Origin: Nonomuraea guangzhouensis
Lineage (GTDB): Bacteria > Actinomycetota > Actinomycetes > Streptosporangiales > Streptosporangiaceae
Assembly: GCF_019396345.1 (NCBI RefSeq)
Contig: NZ_JAHKRM010000050.1
Span: forward strand, 1 to 64,000
DNA: 64,000 nt
Direction: 5' to 3'
The notes beneath the pieces were generated by a model. The model did no database searches, was not told where the DNA came from, and worked only from the letters and a program-made list of their open reading frames with translations. Shown here piece after piece: positions 57,110 through 64,000 of this stretch (the stretch's first letter is position 1; every line of letters begins with the position of its first letter). A program made the translations under genes and the position numbers.

Positions 57110-58852
57110 TTATGAGCAGGCGGCCTGTACGCGGTCGGCGGCCGTGTCGAGGGGGATCTCCTCCTTGGTGCCCGAGACGCGGTCACGGAGCTCGACCAGG
57201 CCCTGGGCCAGCCCGCGGCCGACGACCACGATCGTGGGCAGGCCGAGCAGCTCGGCGTCCTTGAACTTGACCCCCGGCGAGACCCCGGCCCGGTCGTCGA
57301 CGAGGACCCGCAGCCCGCGTGCCTCCAGGTCGGCGGCCAGCTCGAGGGCCGCCTCGATCTGGTTGTCCTTGCCCGTGCCCACGATGTGCACGTCGGCGGG
57401 CGCGACCTCGCGCGGCCACACCAGCCCGAGCTCGTCGTGGGCCTGCTCGGCGATGACCGCCACGGCCCGCGAGACGCCGACGCCGTAGGAGCCCATCGTG
57501 ATGCGGATCGGCTTGCCGTCCGGGCCCAGGGCGTCGAGCCCGGCCGCGTCGGCGTATTTACGGCCGAGCTGGAAGATGTGCCCGATCTCGATGCCGCGGT
57601 CGATGGACAGCGGCGAGCCGCAGCGGGGGCAGGGGTCTCCGGCGCGCACCTCGGCGGCCTCGATCGTGCCGTCGGGGGTGAAGTCACGGCCCGCGACCAC
57701 GCCGGCGGCGTGCTTGCCGCGCTCGTTGGCGCCGGTCACCCAGGAGGTGCCGGTGACCACGCGGGGGTCGACGAGATAGCGGATGCCGAGATCGCGCAGG
57801 ACCTGCGGCCCGATGTAGCCACGCACCAGGCCGGGGTGCTTGGCGAAGTCCTCGGCCTCGAAGATGGCGGGCTCGCCGGGGGCCAGCGCGGCCTCCAGTC
57901 GCTTGAAGTCGACCTCGCGGTCACCGGGCACGCCGACGATCAGCGTCTCGACCTTGTCGGAGCCGGGCGTGGTGACCTTGACGACGACGTTCTTCAGCGT
58001 TTCCGCGGCGGTGATCGACAGGCCGTGGTGCTCGTTGACGTACGACACCAGCGACTCGATGGTCGGGGTGTCGGGCGTGTCGAGCACGCGCTGCGGCTCC
58101 AGCCCCTCAAGCGCGCGGACCGGGGGCGCGGTCGTGGTGACGGCCTCGGCGTTGGCCGCGTAGCCGCAGGAGTGGCAGGCGACGAACGTGTCCTCGCCGG
58201 TGGGCGTGGGCGCCAGGAACTCCTCCGAGGCCGAGCCGCCCATCGCGCCCGACGTGGCGAACACGATCTTGTAGTTGATGCCGAGCCGGTCGAACAACCG
58301 GATGTAGGTCTCGCGGTGCTGCTCGTAAGAGTGCTTGAGCCCGTCGTCGTCGAGATCGAAGGAGTAGGAGTCCTTCATCAGGAACTCGCGGCCGCGCAGG
58401 ATGCCCGCGCGAGGCCTGGCCTCGTCGCGGTACTTCGTCTGGATCTGGTAGAGCGTGACCGGATAGTCCTTGTACGAGGAGTATTCGCTCTTGACCATGT
58501 CGGCGAAGAGCTCCTCGTGCGTGGGACCGAGCAGGTAGTCGGCGCCCTTGCGGTCCTTGAGCCGGAAGAGCGTGTCACCGTATTCGGTCCAGCGGCCGGT
58601 GGCCTCGTAGTATTCGCGCGGCAGCAGGGCGGGGAACAGCACCTCCTGGCCGCCCATCCGGTTCATCTCCTCGCGGACGACCTTGGCGACGTTTTCCATC
58701 ACCATCTTGCCGAGGGGCAGCCACGAGTAGATGCCGGGCGCCACCCGCCGGACGTAACCGGCGCGGACCAGGAGCTTGTGGCTCGGCACTTCCGCGTCTG
58801 CCGGGTCGTCCCGCAGGGTGCGAAGAAACAACGACGACATGCGCAGCAACAC
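57110..58852 (-). CDS. proS: Prolyl-tRNA synthetase (bacterial type)
   Basis: 580 residues, class II. Catalytic motifs in SHKLLVRAGYVRRVAPGIYS, GPTHEELFADMV and EARPRAGILRGREFLMKDSY. An editing (INS/YbaK-like) domain at about 225-385 with the VVVKVTTPGSDKVETLIVGV and ANERGKHAAGVVAGRDF segments; anticodon-binding domain at the C-terminus (APADVHIVGTGKDNQIEAAL). GTG 58852 has AAGGAG at 5-bp spacing, preferred to ATG 58840. Confidence 0.96.
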   Translation of the reverse strand: MLLRMSSLFLRTLRDDPADAEVPSHKLLVRAGYVRRVAPGIYSWLPLGKMVMENVAKVVREEMNRMGGQEVLFPALLPREYYEATGRWTEYGDTLFRLKDRKGADYLLGPTHEELFADMVKSEYSSYKDYPVTLYQIQTKYRDEARPRAGILRGREFLMKDSYSFDLDDDGLKHSYEQHRETYIRLFDRLGINYKIVFATSGAMGGSASEEFLAPTPTGEDTFVACHSCGYAANAEAVTTTAPPVRALEGLEPQRVLDTPDTPTIESLVSYVNEHHGLSITAAETLKNVVVKVTTPGSDKVETLIVGVPGDREVDFKRLEAALAPGEPAIFEAEDFAKHPGLVRGYIGPQVLRDLGIRYLVDPRVVTGTSWVTGANERGKHAAGVVAGRDFTPDGTIEAAEVRAGDPCPRCGSPLSIDRGIEIGHIFQLGRKYADAAGLDALGPDGKPIRITMGSYGVGVSRAVAVIAEQAHDELGLVWPREVAPADVHIVGTGKDNQIEAALELAADLEARGLRVLVDDRAGVSPGVKFKDAELLGLPTIVVVGRGLAQGLVELRDRVSGTKEEIPLDTAADRVQAACS

Positions 58853-58922
58853 GGCTACTCCTTGGTGGGCCTGGATATGGAGGACTACAGGCTATCGACT
58901 CGGAGCAACCTACCGCGCGGCC

Positions 58923-59597
58923 TTATCCGGCGATGGAGATCCAGCCGGCCAGCGCGCCGGTCACCCCGACCGCGAACAGGGCGGTCAGGACCGCCGACAG
59001 CGACAGCGCGCGCACCCGGCCCGCCATGCTCCTGCGCAGCGCCAGCACCAGCGCGACGGACAGGACACCGATCACGATCGCGGGGCCGGGCCAGAACGCG
59101 GGCTCACTGTCGATGAAGCCGGGCGTCGCGCGGTCGACCGTGTCGGCGAGCAGCAGGGCGCCGATGACACCGGCCGCGACATCACCCCAGATGTCCGTCC
59201 TGCTCGTCACGTAGGCGAGCAGGCCCACCCCGACCAGCAGGACGAGGGCCCAGTTCAAGCCGACCGCGGGCTCACCGGCGACCGGGCTGATGTCCGTCCC
59301 GCCGCGCAGCATGTTGCCGCCCAGCGTCGCGACGATCATGGACAGAGCGGCCAGGAACGTGGTGAGCAGCGCCCACCCGAAGCCCGCCGCGCTCGCCCCG
59401 ACGACCAGGGCCAGGGCCAGGTACATGTAGGGGTCATAGAGCTGACCGAGCCACTGGGGCATCCGGTCGGAGGCGAATATGCCGATGAGGCCGACGGCCA
59501 GTCCACCCAGGAAGGACGCCACCACGTGTTGCTCTATGCAGCGCAGTCGCCGGTCGTACGCGGCGAACTCGGCATAGTCGAGTGCTGTCTCTTTCAT
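58923..59597 (-). CDS. Polytopic membrane protein of unknown function
   Basis: 224 residues. A cytoplasmic N-terminal helix (LDYAEFAAYDRRLRCIEQHV) is followed by six or seven hydrophobic helices with no conserved catalytic residues that I recognise. ATG 59597 is used with AGGGA a few bases upstream; codons before it are AT-rich and include the TetR-type operator region. Lies between proS and the divergent acyl-CoA dehydrogenase. Confidence 0.75.
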   Translation of the reverse strand: MKETALDYAEFAAYDRRLRCIEQHVVASFLGGLAVGLIGIFASDRMPQWLGQLYDPYMYLALALVVGASAAGFGWALLTTFLAALSMIVATLGGNMLRGGTDISPVAGEPAVGLNWALVLLVGVGLLAYVTSRTDIWGDVAAGVIGALLLADTVDRATPGFIDSEPAFWPGPAIVIGVLSVALVLALRRSMAGRVRALSLSAVLTALFAVGVTGALAGWISIAG

Positions 59598-59696
59598 CTC
59601 CAGTCCCTGGTCATCCCTCCCCCGAGAACTTCTGGGAACGACCACAATCAGATTATGTGCCTGTACAAAAAAGGCAAATTTAGGACAACCGTATGT

Positions 59697-59716
59697 AATC
59701 AAGCAATCGCTTGGTT
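59697..59716. promoter_or_regulatory. TetR-type operator before the acyl-CoA dehydrogenase
   Basis: AATCAAGCAATCGCTTGGTT, symmetric at 16 of 20 bases around AAyCAAGCrA/TyGCTTGrTT. It ends 11 bp before the GTG of the acyl-CoA dehydrogenase gene. A close copy lies at 61226-61245. The flanking AT-rich stretch (59650-59700) is the only AT-rich DNA nearby and should contain the promoter. Confidence 0.65.
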
Positions 59717-59727
59717 AAGCTTGCCCG

Positions 59728-60702
59728 GTGACCGTCACAGACGAGCTGCGCGCCGTCGTCCGCGCCTATCTCGCCGACCGCCCCGCCGCGCCCTGGCCGG
59801 CGTTCGCGCGTGACCTCGGCGCCGCCGGACTCGCCATTCCCGAGAAGTACGGCGGAGCGGGCTGCGGCCCGGCCGAGACCGCGGTCGTGGCCGGCGAGCT
59901 GGGCAGGACCCTGTCTCCCTACCCCTTCCTGCAGAGCGCCGTCCTGGCCGTCGAGGCGCTCAAGGCGGGCGGCGACGAGGCGGCGATGGCCCGGCTGCTG
60001 CCCGCGCTGGCCGACGGCTCGGCGACGGCGACCGTCGTCCTGCCGGGCGAGGGCGACCTGACCCTCCGGGACGGCCTGCTCACGGGCGTCGTCCCGTACG
60101 CGCCGGCGGGCGACGTGGTGCTCGCCTACGCGGACGGGCTCCTGGTCGAGGCCGTGCCCACGCGGCGCGTGACCCACCCGACCATGGACGAGAGCCGGCC
60201 GCTGGCCGAGCTGTCGTTCGACCACGTCCAGGTACGGCCGGCCGGAGACGGCGCGGCGTGGAGCCGGGTGCGCGACCTCGGCATCGCGGCGCTGGCGGCC
60301 GAGCAGGTGGGCGGGGCCGAACGCTGCCTGGAGATGGCCGTCGAGCACGCGAAGCTGCGCCATCAGTTCGGCCGGCCGATCGGCTCCTTCCAGGCCGTCA
60401 AGCACAAGCTGGCCGACCTGCTGCTGCTCGTCGAGTCGGCCAGGTCGGCGGCGCGGGCGGCGGCCGAGTCCGAGTCCTTCGCGGCGATCGCCGGGTCTTA
60501 CTGCACCGAGGCGTATCTCACTGCGGCGGGCGAGAACATCCAGGTCCACGGCGGGATCGGCGTGACCTGGGAGCATCCGGCCCACCGCTACCTCAAGCGG
60601 GCCACCTCCGACGCGCAGCTCTTCTGCCCGCCGCAGGCGCACCGCGAACGGCTGGCCGCGTACGTCTTCCCGGGCCCCGCCGACGGGTCAGCCGCCCAGT
60701 AG
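59728..60702 (+). CDS. Acyl-CoA dehydrogenase family protein (short form)
   Basis: 324 residues against about 380 for most family members. N-terminal helical part with GLAIPEKYGGAGCG; middle beta-domain reduced; C-terminal helices with RHQFGRPIGSFQAVKHKLAD (FAD/CoA signature) and QVHGGIGVTWEHPAHRYLKR. The usual catalytic glutamate is not certain. Such short paralogues often form heteromers in steroid or branched-acid degradation. GTG 59728, no ribosome-binding site. Controlled by the operator just upstream. Confidence 0.85.
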   Translation: MTVTDELRAVVRAYLADRPAAPWPAFARDLGAAGLAIPEKYGGAGCGPAETAVVAGELGRTLSPYPFLQSAVLAVEALKAGGDEAAMARLLPALADGSATATVVLPGEGDLTLRDGLLTGVVPYAPAGDVVLAYADGLLVEAVPTRRVTHPTMDESRPLAELSFDHVQVRPAGDGAAWSRVRDLGIAALAAEQVGGAERCLEMAVEHAKLRHQFGRPIGSFQAVKHKLADLLLLVESARSAARAAAESESFAAIAGSYCTEAYLTAAGENIQVHGGIGVTWEHPAHRYLKRATSDAQLFCPPQAHRERLAAYVFPGPADGSAAQ

Positions 60703-61116
60703 CGTTTCCCAGGGGCGCCGGGCGTTCGTGCTGCGGGTGGTGTCGAGCGCCTCGGCCAGCCGCCAGAAGCCCGGCTTGTCGCGTACGCGCTCGCGGCCCA
60801 GCGGATCGATCGCCCGCAGTTCGAAGCGGACGCCCATCACGTCGAGCACCGCCGACCGGCTGTCGCCCGGCCCGGCGGGCCTGCCGAGCTCGTCCTCGTA
60901 GGCGGGATTGCGCACCTGCGCGGCCAGCAGCGCCGCCACCTCGGAGGCGTACGGGCCGTCGCGCCATTCGATGTGCCAGCTGTGGTCGGAGCCGCGCCAC
61001 CAGGTCAGGTCCCGGCACGACTCGATGAACTCGGCCTCGGTCGCGAGGGCGGCCATCACCCGGCCGAACGCCTCGAAACCGCGCCCGCTGGTGAGCGAGA
61101 AGTCATCGGCCCGCAT
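60688..61116 (-). CDS. Hypothetical protein convergent with the acyl-CoA dehydrogenase
   Basis: 142 residues with good codon bias. DDFSLTSGRGFEAFGRVMAA, then DLTWWRGSDHSWHIEWRDGP and DVMGVRFELRAIDPLGRERV. No family recognised. ATG 61116 (MRADDFSLTS); upstream codons are less protein-like. Its 3' end overlaps the dehydrogenase gene by 15 bp, and its start faces the LLM gene operator. Confidence 0.65.
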   Translation of the reverse strand: MRADDFSLTSGRGFEAFGRVMAALATEAEFIESCRDLTWWRGSDHSWHIEWRDGPYASEVAALLAAQVRNPAYEDELGRPAGPGDSRSAVLDVMGVRFELRAIDPLGRERVRDKPGFWRLAEALDTTRSTNARRPWETLLGG

Positions 61117-61225
61117 ATCGGGGAGCGTGCCATCTTTCGGCCGCCTTAGCGCGTGCTTTCGCCTCACGTGCATCACTCTGATCGCGAACGCGCCCTTCCC
61201 GCAAGTCTTTGGTGCTGGTAGTCTC

Positions 61226-61245
61226 TACCAAGCGAGCGCTTGGTT
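61226..61245. promoter_or_regulatory. TetR-type operator before the LLM flavin gene
   Basis: TACCAAGCGAGCGCTTGGTT, near-perfect inverted repeat and the second copy of the 59697-59716 site (both fit CAAGC-N4-GCTTG with AA/TT flanks). It ends 22 bp before ATG 61268. Similar CAAGCG/CGCTTG palindromes bind TetR regulators of lipid and CoA-ester catabolism. Confidence 0.7.
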
Positions 61246-61267
61246 TACTACTTTCGCCGGAGGCGCG

Positions 61268-62335
61268 ATGACGTCCCTACGGATCAGCCTGGGGTACGAG
61301 CTGGAGGTCCGCGGGCGCTCCCGCGAGGTCGAACAACAGGCGTTCCAGAACGTGATCGACCAGGTCGCGCTCGGCGACCGGCTCGGCTTCGACACCGCCT
61401 GGTTCGTCGAACACCACTTCACCCGAGGGTTCTCCCACTCCTCCGCGCCCGATCTGGTGCTGTCCGCGATCTCCCAGCGGACCGAGCGGATCCATCTCGG
61501 GCTGGGCGTGGTGCTGCTGCCGTTCCAGTCGCCGATCCGTACGGCGGAGCGGGTCGCCACCCTTGACGTACTGAGCGGCGGCCGGGTGGAGTTCGGCACC
61601 GGGCGGGGCGCCTCACCCCTGGAGTACCAGGCGTTCCAGCGGCCGTTCGAGAAGTCGCGGCAGATCTGGGAGGACTCGCTGGAGGCGACACTGGCCATCT
61701 GGCGGGCCGACGGGGAGCCGGTCAGCCGCTCGAACGAGTTCTTCGAGATCCCGGACGTGGCCGTCTACCCGCGCCCGGTGCAGCAGCCGCACCCGCCGGT
61801 CTGGGTGGCCTCGACGTCGCTGGAGGGCTACCTGGCGGCGGCCGAGCACGGCTACAACCTGCTCGGCATGACGATGGTCAAGGGCATCGACGACGTGGCC
61901 GCCGACATCGCCCAGTACCGCGAGCGCCTGGCCGCGGCCGGGTTCGACCCCGCCTCACGCCGGGTCGCGCTGATGATCCCGTGGTTCGTCGCGCCCACCC
62001 GCGACGAGGCCAACGAGACGGCCGCCGACGCCGTCCTGTGGTACATCCGCCGCCAGGTCAACCTCGTCACCCCACCGGACTACTACGACGCGCGGCACGC
62101 CACCCATCGGGTTCTCGGCCAGCTCGCGGCCGGGATGCCGCCCGAGGAGGCGATGGCGACGCTGCGGGAGCACCTGATGGTCGTGGTGGACGACGTGGCG
62201 GGCTCGCGCAAGGCCCTGGCCAGGATCGCGGAGGCCGGGGCGACGGATCTGATCATCCAGGCGCAGGTGGGCGGGCTGGCGCACGAACGGGTGTGCGAGG
62301 CGATGACGCTGTTCATGACCGAGGTGGCCAAGTGA
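61268..62335 (+). CDS. LLM class flavin-dependent oxidoreductase
   Basis: 355 residues, luciferase-like TIM barrel using FMN or F420. GDRLGFDTAWFVEHHF (near 38-53) and the block HLGLGVVLLPFQSPIRTAER, then VEFGTGRGASPLEYQAF, are LLM hallmarks. ATG 61268 is preceded by CGGAGG at about 8-bp spacing; a longer upstream frame is antisense to the hypothetical gene. The stop overlaps the next GTG. Its place beside acyl-CoA and CoA-ligase-like genes suggests a catabolic monooxygenase. Confidence 0.9.
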   Translation: MTSLRISLGYELEVRGRSREVEQQAFQNVIDQVALGDRLGFDTAWFVEHHFTRGFSHSSAPDLVLSAISQRTERIHLGLGVVLLPFQSPIRTAERVATLDVLSGGRVEFGTGRGASPLEYQAFQRPFEKSRQIWEDSLEATLAIWRADGEPVSRSNEFFEIPDVAVYPRPVQQPHPPVWVASTSLEGYLAAAEHGYNLLGMTMVKGIDDVAADIAQYRERLAAAGFDPASRRVALMIPWFVAPTRDEANETAADAVLWYIRRQVNLVTPPDYYDARHATHRVLGQLAAGMPPEEAMATLREHLMVVVDDVAGSRKALARIAEAGATDLIIQAQVGGLAHERVCEAMTLFMTEVAK

Positions 62336-63477
62336 CCGCCTCGGACACCTCAGCCGAAGCCGCCGCCGCGCGGTGGCTGACGCGGGACGATCTCCGGGCG
62401 GGCGCGCGGTCCGCCACGGGGCTGCTACTGGTCGCTCCCGACGCCTCCAGCGCCTTCCCGCTCGGGTCCGGCGACCGCGCGGAGGCGGCGGGACTGACCG
62501 GGGCGGCGCTGCGCGCGGCAGGCGTGGGCGGACGCGACCGGGTCGTGGTGGCGCTGGCCGAACCGGCGGGCGCCCTCTGGGCCGCCGCAGCGGCGGACGT
62601 GGCGTCGGCGGCGGCCTCCGTGGGGCCGCGCGGCCGCATGCGGCTGATCCACGCGCTGTCCGCCCTGGGCGCCACCACGCTGGTCGCCACCCCGACGGGT
62701 GCGATGGACCTGCTGGCCAGGCTGCACCTGGAGTTCCTGCTCGACCCGCTCGACCTGGGGCTGCGGCACATCGTCCTGACCGGGGAGATCGCCTCGAAGC
62801 GGACGATCCGCCACCTGGCGGGCGAGTTCGACGCCCACGTGACCGAGGTGTACGCCAACCCCTTCAGCGGCGGCGCCCTGGCCTGGCGGGCGGCGGAGAA
62901 CGACCCGCTCACCCCGCTGGCGGACGGCGTGCTGCACCTGGCCTCGCTGACCAAGGACGTGCTGCGGCACGCGGAGCCGTCCGGGGTGGCCGAGTTGGTG
63001 ATCACCCCTCACGGTCACTCGGCGCTCGGCGACGCCGTCCTGCGTACCGGCCAGGTGGTCCGCACCGACTCCCCCGCGCCCGACTCCCCTGCGTCCGGCG
63101 ACGACACGCGCGCCGGTGACCCCGGCTTGCCCGCTCCCGCGCACACGGTCGGCGAGTACGTGCTGGTCCGGGGCGTGTGGCTGTCGCTGCCGCGGATCGA
63201 GAAGGCGCTGGCCAAGATCGACGGCGTGTCCCGATGGGAGCTGTCGATCAGCCGGCCGGGCACGCTGGACACCGCGGTGCTCACCGTCACGTTCAGCAGG
63301 GAGAGCCTGGTGCGCAACCCGATGTGGCGGGGGCGGATCCAGCAGGCGATCCAGGGGCTGACCCCGATCTCGATCGGTGTGGAGATCGCGCCGGAGATCG
63401 CCGAGGCGCCGGGTCCCGGTGTACTGACCGACCTGCGCGGCCACCACCTGGGCCGCGACCGGGCGTTGATCGTGTAA
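62332..63477 (+). CDS. PaaK-like adenylate-forming-fold protein, probably degenerate
   Basis: 381 residues. The layout ALGATTLVATPTGAMDLLAR, then RHIVLTGEIASKRTIRHLAG and a VYANPFSGGALAW segment, matches phenylacetate-CoA-ligase-like proteins; PRIEKALAKIDGVSRWELSI is the start of the C-terminal lid. The Ser/Thr/Gly-rich ATP loop normally before this part is not visible. A PDSPASGDDTRAGDPGLPAP linker is inserted. It may act as a non-catalytic partner of the following ligase. GTG 62332 overlaps the LLM stop (GTGA). Confidence 0.7.
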   Translation: MTASDTSAEAAAARWLTRDDLRAGARSATGLLLVAPDASSAFPLGSGDRAEAAGLTGAALRAAGVGGRDRVVVALAEPAGALWAAAAADVASAAASVGPRGRMRLIHALSALGATTLVATPTGAMDLLARLHLEFLLDPLDLGLRHIVLTGEIASKRTIRHLAGEFDAHVTEVYANPFSGGALAWRAAENDPLTPLADGVLHLASLTKDVLRHAEPSGVAELVITPHGHSALGDAVLRTGQVVRTDSPAPDSPASGDDTRAGDPGLPAPAHTVGEYVLVRGVWLSLPRIEKALAKIDGVSRWELSISRPGTLDTAVLTVTFSRESLVRNPMWRGRIQQAIQGLTPISIGVEIAPEIAEAPGPGVLTDLRGHHLGRDRALIV

Positions 63478-63495
63478 CCGTTGATCGTGTAACCG
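63466..63495. repeat. 15-bp tandem duplication spanning a stop codon
   Basis: TTGATCGTGTAACCG occurs twice in direct succession (63466-63480, 63481-63495). The first copy contains the real stop; the second repeats the last codons and stop ahead of the ligase ribosome-binding site (GGAGG at 63495-63499). Confidence 0.9.
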
Positions 63496-63508
63496 GAGGC
63501 GCGCACCG

Positions 63509-64000
63509 ATGGGACCGATGCCGGACTGGGGGACGCTCCCCCGCATGCTTCGCGACCAGGCGGACCGGCACCCGGACACGATCGTGATCGTCGACGGCGC
63601 CACGCGCGTGACCATGGCGGAGCTCCGCGCCGGAGCCGCCCGTGTGGCACACGAGCTCATCGATCTCGGTGTCCGGCCGGGCGACCGGGTGGCCCTGTGG
63701 GGCGTCAACGACCCGTACTGGGTGATGCACGCCTTCGGCGTCTGGGACGCCGGTGCGGTGATCGTGCCGCTCTCCTCGCGCGCCAAGGGCCTGGAGGCGG
63801 CGGCGATGATCGCGAAGACCGGCGCCGAGGTCCTGATCACGGGCGAGGGCCCGCCGGGCGTCGTTCTCGCCGATCTCCTGCCGCCGGGCACCGGCCTGCG
63901 CCACGTGCTGGGCCCCGGCACGGAATTCGCGGGCGTCGATCGGAACCATGACGTCGAGGAGCGGGCGCTGGCCGTACGGCCAGGCGATCTGTGCGAGATC
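63509..64000 (+). CDS. AMP-binding acyl-CoA synthetase (5' part, cut by window)
   Basis: The first 164 codons of an adenylate-forming enzyme: LPRMLRDQADRHPDTIVIVD, LIDLGVRPGDRVALWGVNDP and VWDAGAVIVPLSSRAKGLEA are typical of the N-domain of fatty/aryl acyl-CoA ligases. The ATP loop and A8 motif lie beyond the window. ATG 63509 has GGAGG at 9-bp spacing (ATG 63518 also in frame). Likely activates the acid that enters the acyl-CoA dehydrogenase route. Confidence 0.9.
   Translation, partial: MGPMPDWGTLPRMLRDQADRHPDTIVIVDGATRVTMAELRAGAARVAHELIDLGVRPGDRVALWGVNDPYWVMHAFGVWDAGAVIVPLSSRAKGLEAAAMIAKTGAEVLITGEGPPGVVLADLLPPGTGLRHVLGPGTEFAGVDRNHDVEERALAVRPGDLCEI

Overview
The window is high-GC actinobacterial chromosome. 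The unbroken order rimP-nusA-ylxR-infB-DUF503-rbfA-DHH-truB, then ribF-rpsO-pnp-M16 peptidase-dapB, together with RNase J beside dapA, a menaquinone prenyltransferase (MenA) and GntR/MocR/LuxR regulators, fits a mycelial actinomycete. I infer a member of the Streptosporangiales (Nonomuraea-like), but no rRNA is present to prove it. I found no tRNA, rRNA, CRISPR array, integrase or intact insertion sequence.

Left part (1-11500): a carbohydrate-acid island. It holds a uronate dehydrogenase, a complete binding-protein-dependent sugar ABC transporter (plus one permease cut by the window edge), an IclR regulator, 5-dehydro-4-deoxyglucarate dehydratase, 2,5-dioxovalerate dehydrogenase and glucarate dehydratase. 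Together these convert hexuronate through aldarate to 2-oxoglutarate. A glucarate-dehydratase-coupled protein of unknown function closes the island. Three copies of one operator-like sequence (2008-2023, 5130-5145, 8984-8999) tie it together as a probable IclR regulon.

12061-25759: a DUF402 protein; a NarL-type two-component system divergent from an ABC-2 exporter, with twin palindromes between them; RNase J and dapA; a UTRA-GntR; radC; and a pair of paralogous small GntR proteins, each made of two winged helices with no effector domain, divergent from a small Cys-rich protein. This part has long non-coding stretches with hairpins and degenerate repeats.

25882-34266: accessory genes: ASCH protein, R2-like diiron protein, EamA exporter head-to-head with a MocR regulator, monooxygenase-fold protein, CGNR zinc-finger protein, two GNATs, menA, an S1 protein, and a VOC/MarR pair.

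34402-50970: the core translation and RNA-processing superoperon on the minus strand. It is interrupted between truB and ribF by three plus-strand genes: a Trm11-like methyltransferase, a secreted jelly-roll-like protein and an FN3 lipoprotein.

51191-58852: a DUF4439 ferritin-like pair; an ArsR-type regulator divergent from a translationally coupled esterase plus TctCBA transporter operon; a strong bidirectional terminator; and proS. 58923-64000: a membrane protein and an acyl-CoA/flavin/adenylate-forming catabolic cluster carrying two copies of a TetR-type operator.

A recurring theme is local tandem duplication, both in intergenic DNA and in frame inside genes: CT-rich 70-bp repeats, four decayed copies of a transporter gene's 3' end, a 42-bp coding repeat in the CGNR gene, and a duplicated stop codon at 63466-63495. 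Low-complexity insertions also lie inside a histidine kinase and a TIM-barrel-like protein.
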